The notes: generated from the sequence alone by a model not told the origin. Positions 17,666-26,300 are shown, counted from the first letter of the stretch. The stretch: DNA of 64,000 nt from Hyphomicrobiales bacterium (GCA_900466875.1 UBNQ01000023.1:124001-188000), one strand, 5' to 3'. Numbers and translations: made by a program.

Positions 17666-18430
17666 ATGTGTGGACGTTACGCCCTGACCCACAAGCCGGA
17701 CGAAGTTCTAGGCTCGGTTGGTGTCGCCGATTTCGAGGATGATTTTCCGCCGCGGTTCAATATCGCGCCGACGCAGCCCATCCTCGTGGTCGCACAGGCC
17801 AATCGTCAGCCGGGCAGCAATCTGCCGGACCGTCGGGCATCGCTCGCCCGCTGGGGACTGATACCCGGCTGGGTCAAGGACATGCGGGAATTTCCGCTGT
17901 TGATCAACGCCCGCTCGGAAACCGCCATCGACAAAGCTTCCTTCCGAGCCGCCATGCGGCACCGCCGCATCCTCATCCCGGCTTCCGGCTTTTACGAATG
18001 GAAGCGTTCGCCGAAGGAAAGCGGTGTCAAATCGCAGGCCTATTGGATCAGGCCGAAGAATGGTGGTGTCATTGCCTTCGCGGGGCTCATGGAAACCTAT
18101 GCGTCAGCCGACGGATCGGAAGTCGATACCGCGGCGATCATGACGACAAAGGCCAATCGAATGATCCGCGGTATTCACGACCGTATGCCGGTCGTCATCG
18201 GACCGAAGGATTTCGAGCGCTGGCTGGAATGCAAGCTCCAGGAACCGCGCCAGGTTGTCGATCTCCTGAAACCCGCCGAGGACGATTTCTTCGAGGCGAT
18301 CCCGGTTTCTGATCTGGTCAACAAGGTCTCCAATATGGGGCCGGATATCCAGAGACCGGTTGCCGTCGCCGAGGTTGAGGACAAGCCTCCGAAAGCCGGC
18401 AAAGACACATCCCAGATGTCGCTTTTCTAA
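17666..18430 (+). CDS. SOS response-associated peptidase (SRAP, YedK/HMCES-like)
   Basis: A 254-residue protein with all hallmarks of SRAP. Cys2 directly after the start methionine (MCGRYALT) forms the thiazolidine crosslink with abasic sites. RFNIAPTQ, ARWGLIPGW and NARSETA follow, then ILIPASGFYEWKRS with the catalytic glutamate, and IHDRMPVVI with the conserved histidine. SRAP proteins shield abasic sites in single-stranded DNA. The C-terminal ~35 residues form a lysine- and proline-rich tail. No LexA-type box was recognised upstream. Confidence 0.93.
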   Translation: MCGRYALTHKPDEVLGSVGVADFEDDFPPRFNIAPTQPILVVAQANRQPGSNLPDRRASLARWGLIPGWVKDMREFPLLINARSETAIDKASFRAAMRHRRILIPASGFYEWKRSPKESGVKSQAYWIRPKNGGVIAFAGLMETYASADGSEVDTAAIMTTKANRMIRGIHDRMPVVIGPKDFERWLECKLQEPRQVVDLLKPAEDDFFEAIPVSDLVNKVSNMGPDIQRPVAVAEVEDKPPKAGKDTSQMSLF

Positions 18431-18458
18431 TTCTTCTCCCCACCGGAATTCATTCTCA

Positions 18459-19082
18459 ATGAACATCATCTCTGCCGGTCTGTCCGGCTTTGCCCTCGGG
18501 GGCTCGCTGATCATCGCGATCGGCGCCCAGAATGCTTTCATTATGCGGCAGGGCCTGTTGCGCCGGCATGTCTTCCTGCTTTGCCTGATCTGTGCCGTGT
18601 CGGATGCGACGCTGATCGCAGCCGGTGTCGGCGGCATGGGTACGATCGTATCGCAATCCGAAACGCTGATCCTGCTGGTCACGCTTGGCGGTGCACTCTT
18701 TCTGGGAAGTTATGCAGTGCTTGCCTTCAGGCGCGCGGCAAGGCCTGCGGCCATGGTGGCGGGGGCGCCGCAAAGCCTGTCGCTGAAGGCGGCGGTCTTG
18801 ACCTGCCTTGCCTTCACCTTCCTCAATCCGCATGTCTATCTCGACACCGTCCTGCTCGTCGGCAGCCTGTCGGCAGGCTTCGAAGGAAGTGAACGGCTCG
18901 CCTACGGGGCGGGGGCTATCACCGCCTCGTTCGTCTGGTTCTTCGGGCTCGGTTACGGTGCCCGTCTCCTGGCACCGATCTTCGCCCGACCCGCCGCGTG
19001 GCGGGTGCTGGACGGCCTGATCGGCCTCGTCATGAGCGCATTGGCGCTCGGTCTTTTGTGGACTGCGGTCGGTAAATTCTGA
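18459..19082 (+). CDS. LysE/ArgO family amino acid exporter
   Basis: A 207-residue protein from ATG 18459 (MNIISAGLSGFALGGSLIIA). The open frame starts earlier at 18360, inside the SRAP gene, and that part is noise. Five to six hydrophobic spans and the family motif GAQNAFIMRQGL near the N-terminus identify the LysE/ArgO branch, which exports lysine or arginine. LTCLAFTFLNPHVYLDTVLL is the conserved central part with the NPH motif. The substrate is probably a basic amino acid, inferred from family. Confidence 0.92.
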   Translation: MNIISAGLSGFALGGSLIIAIGAQNAFIMRQGLLRRHVFLLCLICAVSDATLIAAGVGGMGTIVSQSETLILLVTLGGALFLGSYAVLAFRRAARPAAMVAGAPQSLSLKAAVLTCLAFTFLNPHVYLDTVLLVGSLSAGFEGSERLAYGAGAITASFVWFFGLGYGARLLAPIFARPAAWRVLDGLIGLVMSALALGLLWTAVGKF

Positions 19083-19089
19083 GCGGGGC

Positions 19090-19230
19090 TTACCGAACCG
19101 GCGTCAGCTTCGGCTTCCGCTTCAGCATCATCGCAGCGGCGGCCACGGCCTTGATGCCCAGCGGGCGGAAATGGGCGGTAAAGTCCGGCTTTGCTTCCGG
19201 CTTGTCGGTCTTGGGAGTGGTATTGCTCAC
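19090..19230 (-). CDS. Small basic hypothetical protein, 46 aa
   Basis: A short frame with GTG start at 19230 preceded by GAGGA eight bases upstream, ending TAA at 19090. It reads (M)SNTTPKTDKPEAK, then DFTAHFRPLGIKAVAAAAMM and a basic LKRKPKLTPVR tail. A possible amphipathic helix in the middle is followed by basic residues. I believe small proteins of this FRPLGIKAVAAAA type recur in Rhizobiaceae, but that is from memory. Function unknown. Confidence 0.6.
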   Translation of the reverse strand: MSNTTPKTDKPEAKPDFTAHFRPLGIKAVAAAAMMLKRKPKLTPVR

Positions 19231-19373
19231 GTCTTTATCCTCATCATCTCACCCGCATGATTCTCTGGTTTTGCGGGGCGCCGGGAAATCACCGGCAATA
19301 GGGGCGGAATAAAGGCTTATCCGCCGCTTTTCGATGAGGTGTGTCTACGCGTGGCAACTTGCCGCGCCCGGAC

Positions 19374-19405
19374 TTTGCAACGCAGCAATTTCAGTGCGTT
19401 GCAAA
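19374..19405. repeat. Perfect 11-bp inverted repeat between small gene and pssA
   Basis: TTTGCAACGCA and TGCGTTGCAAA flank a 10-base loop, 26 bp downstream of the pssA stop. Neither strand has a following T-run, so it is either a Rho-type or atypical terminator or a protein-binding site for the small gene at 19090-19230. The rest of 19231-19430 shows nothing else recognisable. Confidence 0.5.
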
Positions 19406-19430
19406 AGAAATTTGATGATTGCGATGCGCG

Positions 19431-20246
19431 TCAGACGTGCGTTCTGTCATCGTCGATTGTAATCGTGCCGTAACGGCGATGCCAGGCCCTAGCGCTGAAC
19501 GGCAGGACGCAGAGATAGGCAACCACGGTAATCGACAGCACTTCCCACGTATAGCTCATCAGCAGAGCGACGTAGGCGACGACGAGAAGCAGGATCGGAA
19601 ACATCATGTCCCGGCGGATCTTGCTCGACTTGCCGGACCAGACCGGCAGGCGGCTGACCAGGAGATAACCGATCGCAACGGTGTAGGCGACACTGCCATA
19701 GACGAACAGGGGCGTGCGCTCGACACCGAGAAAACCGAGATAGACCGGCAGCAGCATCAGCATGGCGCCCATCGGGGCCGGCACGCCGACAAAGAATTCC
19801 GACTGCCACGGCGCCTTGATGCCGCGATCTTCCATGACGTTGAAACGTGCAAGCCGCAGGCCTGCAGCGATCGTATAGAGCAGGGCAGCGATCCAGCCGA
19901 GCGACCGGGCGCCATCGAGCAGGAAGGCATAGGAGACCAACGCCGGAGCGACGCCGAAATTGATGATGTCGGCCAGCGAATCCATCTGCACGCCGAATTT
20001 CGACGTCGCCTTGAGGAGACGGGCGATCCGCCCGTCTATGCCGTCGAGGAAAGCGGCAAGCAGCACCATGGCGACCGCAAGCTCGTATCGGCCTTCGAAG
20101 GCGAGCCTGATGCCCGTCAGGCCCGCACAGATGGCCAGAACCGTGATGAGGTTCGGCACCATCAGCCGGATGGGGATTTCCCTCAGACGTGGGCCACGGG
20201 CCTCGTCGGTCGAGCGGTTCGGCTCTCCTGGGGGTATATCCATCAT
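19431..20246 (-). CDS. pssA: CDP-diacylglycerol-serine O-phosphatidyltransferase
   Basis: A 271-residue integral membrane enzyme with the CDP-alcohol phosphotransferase signature at about residues 86-112: DGIDGRIARLL, then FGVQMDSLAD, supplying the conserved D-G-x2-A-R...G...D...D residues. Roughly eight hydrophobic spans follow the first one near PNLITVLAICAGLTG. It makes phosphatidylserine from CDP-diacylglycerol and serine. The psd gene ends 24 bp upstream of it, so the two steps to phosphatidylethanolamine are encoded in one transcript, as in Sinorhizobium. Confidence 0.93.
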   Translation of the reverse strand: MMDIPPGEPNRSTDEARGPRLREIPIRLMVPNLITVLAICAGLTGIRLAFEGRYELAVAMVLLAAFLDGIDGRIARLLKATSKFGVQMDSLADIINFGVAPALVSYAFLLDGARSLGWIAALLYTIAAGLRLARFNVMEDRGIKAPWQSEFFVGVPAPMGAMLMLLPVYLGFLGVERTPLFVYGSVAYTVAIGYLLVSRLPVWSGKSSKIRRDMMFPILLLVVAYVALLMSYTWEVLSITVVAYLCVLPFSARAWHRRYGTITIDDDRTHV

Positions 20247-20270
20247 CCGTTTACTCCTTCATTCACTGTA

Positions 20271-20972
20271 TCAGCTGCGGCGGCCGAGCGACGGGCCCTT
20301 GGTCGAGCCGAATTCAGCCAGCACGGTCTCGCCGGCAATGGCAAGCTGGCCAATGGACACACGCGCCTGTCCGCCTTGCGGCACGAAGACATCGAGGCGC
20401 GACCCGAAGCGGATCAGGCCAAAACGCTCGCCGGCATTGAGCGGCTCGCCGGGCTTGACCCAGCAGACGATTCGGCGCGCAACCAGGCCGGCGATCTGGA
20501 CGACGCCCACATTGCCGTGGCGGCTTTCGATGACCAGGCCGTTACGCTCGTTGTCCGAGCTTGCCTTGTCCAGTTCCGCATTGACGAACTGTCCGGCGCG
20601 ATACTCGATCACCTTGACTTCACCGCGGACGGGAGACCGGTTTACGTGGCAGTTGAAGACGTTCATGAAGACGGAGATCCGCAGCATCGGCTCCGCGCCG
20701 AGGCCCAGTTCCGCCGGCGGAACGACCATGGCGACATGGGAAACGCGGCCATCGGCCGGGCTGAGGATGAGATCGTCATCCTGCGGCACGACCCGCTCGG
20801 GATCGCGGAAAAAATAGGCACACCAGAGGGTCAGGACCAGGCCGATCCAGAACAGCGGTTCGGCGAAATAACCCAGGATCAAGGACACGACGAAAAAGAT
20901 CGCAACGAAGACGTAGCCTTCCTTGTGGATCGGCACGAGCGTGTTGCGGATGGTGTCGAAGAGGTTGATCAA
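20271..20972 (-). CDS. psd: Phosphatidylserine decarboxylase
   Basis: A 233-residue protein if started at TTG 20972 ([18 protein letters not shown]), which has AGGGAG seven bases upstream. The open frame to 21011 adds 13 unlike residues. A hydrophobic segment (about 20-50) anchors it. [14 protein letters not shown] is the conserved substrate region, and EFGSTKG near the C-terminus holds the GS(T) site where the proenzyme cleaves itself to form the pyruvoyl group. It converts phosphatidylserine to phosphatidylethanolamine and precedes pssA. Confidence 0.93.
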   Translation of the reverse strand: MINLFDTIRNTLVPIHKEGYVFVAIFFVVSLILGYFAEPLFWIGLVLTLWCAYFFRDPERVVPQDDDLILSPADGRVSHVAMVVPPAELGLGAEPMLRISVFMNVFNCHVNRSPVRGEVKVIEYRAGQFVNAELDKASSDNERNGLVIESRHGNVGVVQIAGLVARRIVCWVKPGEPLNAGERFGLIRFGSRLDVFVPQGGQARVSIGQLAIAGETVLAEFGSTKGPSLGRRS

Positions 20973-21303
20973 CTGTTTCTCCCTGGGGCGTATGGTCTGT
21001 GTCGGTGGCACTGACTATCGAAAAACGGTATTCGCGGCAATGCGGTTCCGTGCACCTCACCAAACCGTATGGGGATTGCAACCATTGCGGGATGGCTACG
21101 TTGGTATTTCCGACAGAAACTCCGTTTTTTGTTGCAATGCAGCAAGACGGCACGCTTCTTGCTTCGATTTTCATGTGGTTGTCACAAAAGTCGGTCAGGA
21201 GGCAACTGACTTGCATCAAGGTCGAAGAATATGGGTGTGCTTAGATCATTATGGGAAGCACTTCTGGTATATCGCTTCGGCTGGAACACGGAAGAGTTGG
21301 GAA

Positions 21304-21429
21304 ATGAGCCTTACATGGTGCCTGATAGCAGCGGCGGATATTGCGATCGTGATCGCCGCAGTCGTCTATACGGTCTGGAGCCAGCGTCGTTATCGCGAAC
21401 GCATGCGTTACGGTTCGTCGCGCCGCTAG
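21304..21429 (+). CDS. Small single-span membrane protein, 41 aa
   Basis: A short frame starting ATG 21304, with GGAAGAG a few bases upstream. It encodes MSLTWCLIAAADIAIVIAAV, VYTVWSQRR and a strongly basic tail YRERMRYGSSRR. One membrane span with a positive C-terminal end fits a small inner-membrane protein with the tail in the cytoplasm. An overlapping frame, 21231-21434, is the alternative but lacks structure. A hairpin terminator follows at 21531. The section 21012-21303 upstream holds no convincing gene and should contain promoters of this gene and of psd. Confidence 0.45.
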   Translation: MSLTWCLIAAADIAIVIAAVVYTVWSQRRYRERMRYGSSRR

Positions 21430-21530
21430 CTTGACATGCCGCTTGCGGGAGTTTGCGGATGTCAGCCTTTGATCGGCTGATAAACTGACCGGACCTCAGT
21501 AATTGGAATGATTGCCGCTTTTTTGATCAG

Positions 21531-21556
21531 GGTCGCCGGTTGGCGGCCTTTTGCGT
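21531..21556 (+). terminator. Probable intrinsic terminator after 41-aa gene
   Basis: GGTCGCC and GGCGGCC form a short stem with a GGTT loop (one G-T pair), followed by TTTTGCGTTTG. It is about 100 bp downstream of the small membrane protein gene. The remaining bases to 21751 should contain the promoter of the 87-aa gene; nothing else is seen. Confidence 0.5.
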
Positions 21557-21751
21557 TTGATTGCGGCTGTAGGCTCAAGGAATGCGAGGTCGCCCTGTGA
21601 AACTCACCACAACCGAAAGTCTGTGCGCATTGCAGATGAAAATTCTCGCATAGGGAGAATTTGCCACATCGCATATGCCCCTTTTTGGCCGTAGTTTTGC
21701 AATGTGACTGTAGTGCGCCCCGTGTACAGGTTTTGATAGAGGAGCAAAACC

Positions 21752-22015
21752 ATGAAACGCGACCTGACTATCGAAGACGCAGTATCCGACCCATTGATCG
21801 CCCAGCTTCGTCGGGCTGACGGCATTTCCACGCCGGAATTCACATTGCTGCTCCGCAAGGCGGCGGAACTGTATGGTGCCGGAAAACCTGTGCCGCGTCG
21901 CTCCGACAAGACGACATTCGTGCTCCGCGAGACGGCGGACTTCACGCCCGAACGGCGCGAAACCATGGCGGGAAAAACATCGCCGAAATCGGGTGTCCCA
22001 TGTCTGGGCTGGTAA
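21752..22015 (+). CDS. Small conserved hypothetical protein, 87 aa
   Basis: It starts MKRDLTIEDAVSDPLIAQLR, with AGGAG nine bases before ATG 21752. The first ~45 residues (IEDAVSDPLIAQLRRADGIS, then FTLLLRKAAEL) resemble a small family common in rhizobia that begins MKRDLTIEDAV.DPLI. The C-terminal half, with RRSDKTTFVLRETADFTPER, differs and may be lineage-specific. No domain with a known function. It is convergent with the 48-aa gene on the other strand. Confidence 0.72.
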   Translation: MKRDLTIEDAVSDPLIAQLRRADGISTPEFTLLLRKAAELYGAGKPVPRRSDKTTFVLRETADFTPERRETMAGKTSPKSGVPCLGW

Positions 22016-22088
22016 GATGCCATCCGTCAGATAGCCTGCACAGCGTCGGACCGGTGGCCCGGCGAACGCCTCTCGGTGCGCTGGGATT

Positions 22089-22235
22089 TCAGATTTTCGC
22101 CGGATCGACGAGACCGAGCCAGGTCGTCAATGCCAGAAGTGGTGAGCCCCAGAAGGTCAGCACCAGAAGATAGGCAAGCACGAGGCTGCCAGCCACCGCC
22201 ATGCGCTTCCAGGAATAGTTCACTCGTTTTTTCAT
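22089..22235 (-). CDS. Small membrane protein, 48 aa, downstream of Atm1-like exporter
   Basis: A frame from ATG 22235 to TGA 22089 encodes MKKRVNYSWKRMAVAGSLVL and AYLLVLTFWGSPLLALTTWL, then GLVDPAKI. A basic N-terminus is followed by one long or two short hydrophobic segments. It begins 30 bp after the ABC exporter stop in the same direction, so it is likely co-transcribed. The ribosome site (CAGAGA) is weak. It may be an accessory subunit or simply an uncharacterised small membrane protein. Confidence 0.5.
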   Translation of the reverse strand: MKKRVNYSWKRMAVAGSLVLAYLLVLTFWGSPLLALTTWLGLVDPAKI

Positions 22236-22265
22236 CGTCTCTGTCTAACTCGTTCTCGGTATTTG

Positions 22266-24170
22266 TTATTCCGCTGCCGGTGTGCCGCGGGTGACGACGC
22301 CCAGATCGTCGCTCTCGCGTACCTGGCGCAGATGCTCTTCCGCCTGTGTTGCTTCCCTCTGACGATTCCACATCGAGGCGTAGAGCCCGCCCTGCGCCAG
22401 CAGGCCCGCATGCGTGCCGCGTTCGGCAATCTCGCCGGCGCGCAGCACGATGATCTCGTCGGCGCCGATGACGGTCGAAAGCCGGTGGGCGATGACCAGT
22501 GTCGTGCGGTTTTCCGAAACCTTGTCGAGTGCCGACTGGATTTCGTGTTCCGTCGTCGTATCGAGCGCAGAAGTCGCCTCATCGAGGATCAGGATCGGCG
22601 GTGCCTTCAGCACCGTCCGCGCGATCGCCACGCGCTGTTTCTCGCCGCCCGAAAGTTTAAGCCCACGCTCGCCTACCTTGGTTTCGTAACCGTCCGGCAG
22701 CTGCTTAATGAACGTGTCGATCTGGGCGATCTCGGCAGCCGTCTGCAGTTCCGTGTCGGCGGCACCCGGCCGGCCGTAGCGGATATTGTAGGCGACCGTA
22801 TCGTTGAACAGAACCGTATCCTGCGGAACCATGCCGATCCCTGCCCGCAGAGACTTCTGCGTCACGTCACGCACGTCCTGGCCGTCGATGGTGATAGACC
22901 CGTCCTGGATGTCGTAGAAGCGATAGAGCAGGCGGGAGATCGTCGACTTGCCGGCACCCGAAGGGCCGACGATCGCAACCGTCTTGCCGGCCGGCACGTC
23001 GAACGAGATGCCCTTGAGGATCGGCCGCTGAGGGTCGTAGGAGAAGCGGACATTCTTGAAGGCAATGGCGCCCTTTTGCGGGCTGAGCGCATTGAGCGCG
23101 AGCGGTTTCGCATCCGGCCTGTCGACGACTTCCGCCTCGACTTCCAGAAGTTCGAACATCTGTTCGATATCGGTCAGACCCTGGCGGATTTCGCGATAGA
23201 CGAAGCCGATGAAGTTAAGCGGCACCGAAAGCTGCATCAGAAGCGCATTGACGAAAACGAAGTCGCCGATCGTCTGTTCGCCGCGCTGCACGGCCATCGC
23301 CGACATGATCATGATGACCGCCTGGCCGAGGCCGAAGATCACGCCCTGGCCGAAGTTCAGCCAGCCGAGCGAAGTCCAGACCTGGGTGGCGGCCTTTTCA
23401 TAACGCGCCATCGAGCCGTCGAAGCGTTTTGCTTCCATCTCCTCGTTGCCGAAATACTTGACCGTCTCGAAATTCAGAAGCGAGTCGATTGCCTTGGTAT
23501 TGGCGTCCGTATCGCTGTCGTTCATCGTCCGGCGGATGGCGATGCGCCAGTCGCTCGCCTTGATGGTGAACCAGATATAGGCCGCGACCGTGACGGCAGT
23601 CACCGCGAGATAGGCAAAGCCATAGGCCGCCCAGAAGATGATCGCCGTCAGGATGAACTCGATCAGCGTCGGCACCGAATTCAGGATGGTGAAGCGGACG
23701 ATCGTTTCGATGCCCTTGGTGCCGCGCTCGATGATCCGCGACAGGCCGCCCGTCTTGCGCTCCAGGTGGAAGCGCAGCGAAAGCTGGTGCATGTGCACGA
23801 AGGTCTTGTGGGCGAGCTGGCGCACCGCATGCTGCCCGACAGAGGCAAACAGCGCGTCACGCAGCTGGTTGAGCCCCACCTGCAGGATACGGGTGAAATT
23901 GTAGGCGATGACCAGCACGACCGCACCGAGCAGGAAGACGGGCAGGATGCCCGCCATATCCAGCTTGCCGTTCAGCGCATCGGTCGCCCATTTGAAGAAA
24001 TAGGGAACCGAGAGAAGCACCAGCTTGGCGAGAAGCAGGAAAAACGTCGCCCAGAGCACCCGCGCCTTCAGGTCGGCCCGACCCGTCGGCCACATATAGG
24101 GCCACAGGTTGACCAGGGTTCCGATCGGATTGCCGTCATCCGCGGAAACGATCTTCTTTTTTTCTGACAT
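22266..24170 (-). CDS. Atm1/HMT1-type ABC exporter
   Basis: 634 residues from ATG 24170 ([20 protein letters not shown]), preceded by GGAGA at good distance. The open frame to 24392 adds 74 residues of noise. Six membrane spans begin near [20 protein letters not shown]. The region [20 protein letters not shown] is typical of the Atm1/ABCB7 branch. The nucleotide-binding domain has [44 protein letters not shown] and IAHRLSTV. Bacterial Atm1 proteins export glutathione-linked compounds and help in heavy-metal resistance. A small membrane protein follows. Confidence 0.93.
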   Translation of the reverse strand: MSEKKKIVSADDGNPIGTLVNLWPYMWPTGRADLKARVLWATFFLLLAKLVLLSVPYFFKWATDALNGKLDMAGILPVFLLGAVVLVIAYNFTRILQVGLNQLRDALFASVGQHAVRQLAHKTFVHMHQLSLRFHLERKTGGLSRIIERGTKGIETIVRFTILNSVPTLIEFILTAIIFWAAYGFAYLAVTAVTVAAYIWFTIKASDWRIAIRRTMNDSDTDANTKAIDSLLNFETVKYFGNEEMEAKRFDGSMARYEKAATQVWTSLGWLNFGQGVIFGLGQAVIMIMSAMAVQRGEQTIGDFVFVNALLMQLSVPLNFIGFVYREIRQGLTDIEQMFELLEVEAEVVDRPDAKPLALNALSPQKGAIAFKNVRFSYDPQRPILKGISFDVPAGKTVAIVGPSGAGKSTISRLLYRFYDIQDGSITIDGQDVRDVTQKSLRAGIGMVPQDTVLFNDTVAYNIRYGRPGAADTELQTAAEIAQIDTFIKQLPDGYETKVGERGLKLSGGEKQRVAIARTVLKAPPILILDEATSALDTTTEHEIQSALDKVSENRTTLVIAHRLSTVIGADEIIVLRAGEIAERGTHAGLLAQGGLYASMWNRQREATQAEEHLRQVRESDDLGVVTRGTPAAE

Positions 24171-24517
24171 GCAGGTCTCCGGGACGCGCGGAAGAGGCGC
24201 CTCCCGGCAAATAGGCGGCAAAGGCTTGAGATGCAATGCGGAGCGGGGCGTTTCCGCTGGAAAGAGGCCTGTCGCCGCATTCGAATGCGGTCGGCTGCCA
24301 TTCTGTTCTGAAACGGGTTCTGTTGCTGCCATGCGTCGACGGCACTCATCGACTGCAAAGCGGCATCCGGATTTCACGACTAGGCGTTCCAAGCCATCGG
24401 TGGTGTTGACTGCAGCGCCGCGAAAAGTTCTCGCACGTAATGTTCTCGCAACGTGAACTCCCGAGTTTGGGATATCGGCGTCGAGGCGGAATGGGCCGCG
24501 CCGTACAGGAGAACAGC
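24171..24517. other. Divergent intergenic region, no gene seen
   Basis: 347 bp between the Atm1-like gene (minus) and the glycine-zipper gene (plus), which should carry both promoters. A 9-base direct repeat GTTCTCGCA occurs at 24427-24435 and 24442-24450 (15-base period), close to the plus-strand gene; its role is unknown. ORFs crossing the region have no protein-like features. Confidence 0.4.
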
Positions 24518-24844
24518 ATGAACGAAGTCAAAAAGTCATTTGGCATGCCTTCCCTCGCCATCGCACTGGTTCTGTCGGTTACGGTTCCGGGAATAGCAGA
24601 GGCTGGCAAGAAGGAGCGCGCCATCGCTCTCGGCGTCGGGATAGGCATGCTGGGAGGCGCGCTCGCCTCCAACGGCGATCCTCGTGCCGTTCTGGGCGGA
24701 GCCGTCGCGGGCGGCCTTATCGGAAGCGTGGCTGACAGGGATCGAAGAGAATGGCGGCAGGACCGCCGCTCCTGGCGTGATGACAGACGTAGGGATGACC
24801 GACGCCGATATGACCGGAGGTCGGATCATCGCGACTGGCGGTGA
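24518..24844 (+). CDS. Secreted glycine-zipper protein with Arg/Asp-rich tail
   Basis: 108 residues from ATG 24518, with CAGGAG upstream. A signal peptide (MNEVKKSF, then [19 protein letters not shown]) is followed by a Gly/Ala segment, [19 protein letters not shown] and [18 protein letters not shown], with repeated GxxxG spacing as in glycine-zipper outer-membrane proteins. The last ~35 residues are low-complexity R, D and W ([16 protein letters not shown]). Such proteins associate with membranes or the cell envelope, but no specific function is known. The frame to 24440 is an unneeded extension. The EF-hand gene follows 40 bp later. Confidence 0.75.
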   Translation: MNEVKKSFGMPSLAIALVLSVTVPGIAEAGKKERAIALGVGIGMLGGALASNGDPRAVLGGAVAGGLIGSVADRDRREWRQDRRSWRDDRRRDDRRRYDRRSDHRDWR

Positions 24845-24884
24845 TCGCCATTAGCCCGCTTCAGAGACATAAAGGAATAAAATC

Positions 24885-25259
24885 ATGATCAAGACACTCG
24901 TAGCAGCAGTGGCTGTGATGGCCTTCGCCACTCTCCCCGCTCTCGCCCAGGAAAAGCCGGCCGACAAGGACATGATCGACAAGGCTTTCGAGGGCATGGA
25001 CACCAACAAGGACGGCAAGATCGATCGCGCCGAACTCGGCGTCTACATGCAGGCGATCGTGGACAAGCAGCGAGATGAGTTCGATGCCGGTTTCGTCGAG
25101 GTTGACGTCAACAAGGACGGCAAGATCGACAAGGACGAAGCGAAAGCAAACACCATTCTCGTCACCTATTTCGACGCCCTAGACACAGACAAGGATGGTT
25201 TCCTCTCCAAGGCGGAGATGGACCGCGCCTTGGCCGAAGCCGCAAAATTGAAAAATTGA
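24885..25259 (+). CDS. Secreted EF-hand protein
   Basis: 124 residues with a signal peptide ending ALAQ at about 22. Three EF-hand calcium loops are visible: DTNKDGKIDRAE (39-50), DVNKDGKIDKDE (74-85) and DTDKDGFLSKAE (100-111), each with D at 1, 3 and 5 and a closing E. The protein should be a periplasmic calcium-binding or calcium-buffering protein. The start has AAAGGAA upstream. It lies between two other small secreted proteins, which may form an envelope-related cluster. Confidence 0.9.
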   Translation: MIKTLVAAVAVMAFATLPALAQEKPADKDMIDKAFEGMDTNKDGKIDRAELGVYMQAIVDKQRDEFDAGFVEVDVNKDGKIDKDEAKANTILVTYFDALDTDKDGFLSKAEMDRALAEAAKLKN

Positions 25260-25430
25260 CCCCCTGCCATCGATCGATACGTTCCCGCGCAATCGCGTCC
25301 GTAGTGGTCTTCCAAGGCTGATCGTATCCGAAGGCGAACACGCAGACCTGCCGCCAAGCGGGTCTGCGCCGCGAACTCGTCGACTTGAGGATCATCCCGC
25401 TCGGATGAATCTCTGAAAAGAAGGCTAGAG

Positions 25431-25715
25431 ATGATGATAATCTCCGATATTAAACCGAACACCCTGATGTCGATCCTCAAAGGGGGCCTGGTTGCCGTGA
25501 CGCTGGCCAGTTGCACGACTGCCGGGGCCGACGATTTCGGCGACAGACGGTGGTGTTCGGGAGCCCGGGATCACCGCGGATGCATGGACAACCAGCAGCA
25601 TCGCCGCGACCGTGAACAGCTCATCAATCAGGAAAAGGCGCTGATCAACGCGGAACAGGCCCGCGAAAATCTGCGCATGCTGCGGGAAATCAGAAGGAAA
25701 CGCGCAGAGCACTGA
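25431..25715 (+). CDS. Small probable lipoprotein, 94 aa
   Basis: The start MMIISDIKPNTLMSILKGGL leads into a hydrophobic stretch and a lipobox-like TLASC at about residues 24-28. The mature part is charged, with a helical C-terminal half REQLINQEKALINAEQARE, then RMLREIRRKRAEH, likely a coiled coil. AAGGCTAGAG precedes the start. I do not recognise a family. A strong hairpin at 25767 may terminate its transcript. Confidence 0.55.
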   Translation: MMIISDIKPNTLMSILKGGLVAVTLASCTTAGADDFGDRRWCSGARDHRGCMDNQQHRRDREQLINQEKALINAEQARENLRMLREIRRKRAEH

Positions 25716-25766
25716 TGTCCCGGTCTTTGAACGAGATCGCACTGACGGTCGACCACGCAGTTATGA

Positions 25767-25812
25767 CCGACCGTCTCGGCAGGTTTATATCACTGCGGAG
25801 ACGGTCGGCTTT
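25767..25812 (+). terminator. Long hairpin downstream of 94-aa gene
   Basis: CCGACCGTCTCGGCAG (25767-25782) pairs with CTGCGGAGACGGTCGG (25793-25808) with one mismatch, around a 10-base AT-rich loop. It is followed by CTTTCTG. The length and position, 50 bases past a stop, suggest a terminator. Confidence 0.5.
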
Positions 25813-26257
25813 CTGCCGGAAAGCATCACCTTGCAGGATCGCACGAAGCAAACGCCGATAGCCGCACCGGCGAAACCGGGTCGGTGAGGGATGGGAATAG
25901 GGCAGGCGGGTGGTATCGGGTTTTGGTATGTCAGGCTTTCCGCCTGCCCCGGCCGCTTCATTCGATCCTGCGGGACGTGTCAGTTCCCATCGGATCGCCG
26001 CTGCGACCATCACCGGAAACCGAGTCGAGACCCGTTGAAGGAGAAGGCCGGTTCGCGAACCCGGTTCCCATCCGATGACGGGTTGATTATCGGCGTGTCG
26101 CCCGGTGCGGGGATGAAAAAGCGCAGGCGGATTTGCCAAGCCGTTGGGATCGCGCGGGAGATTCTTTTTCCGCCCGTTCCAGCATCCCCGCTTTCCGGAC
26201 GCGTGCGTTGCTCATGGCTTTGTCGAGACCTGCCGCACAAGTCTCCCCGACATGTTT

Positions 26258-26300
26258 AAAAACACTTCGGCCGCCGATCCCGTCAGGATCGCCGGCCGAA
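26258..26300 (-). terminator. Intrinsic terminator after LysM gene
   Basis: TTCGGCCGCCGATCC and GGATCGCCGGCCGAA (26266-26300) form a 15-bp stem with one mismatch and a 5-base loop. On the minus strand the stem is followed by GTGTTTTTAAA. It lies 40 bases beyond the LysM stop. Confidence 0.75.

Noticed and set aside
22263-24167. 634-codon plus-strand ORF antisense to the Atm1-like gene
   Set aside because: Same reasoning: a shadow of the real gene, no recognisable protein family.
24427-24450. LexA box ahead of the glycine-zipper gene
   Set aside because: The two GTTC half-sites are 11 bases apart instead of 7 and no other SOS feature is present.
25690-26139. 149-codon minus-strand ORF in the gene-poor region
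   Set aside because: No ribosome site, no domain, unusual composition, and it is crossed by the terminator-like hairpin at 25767.
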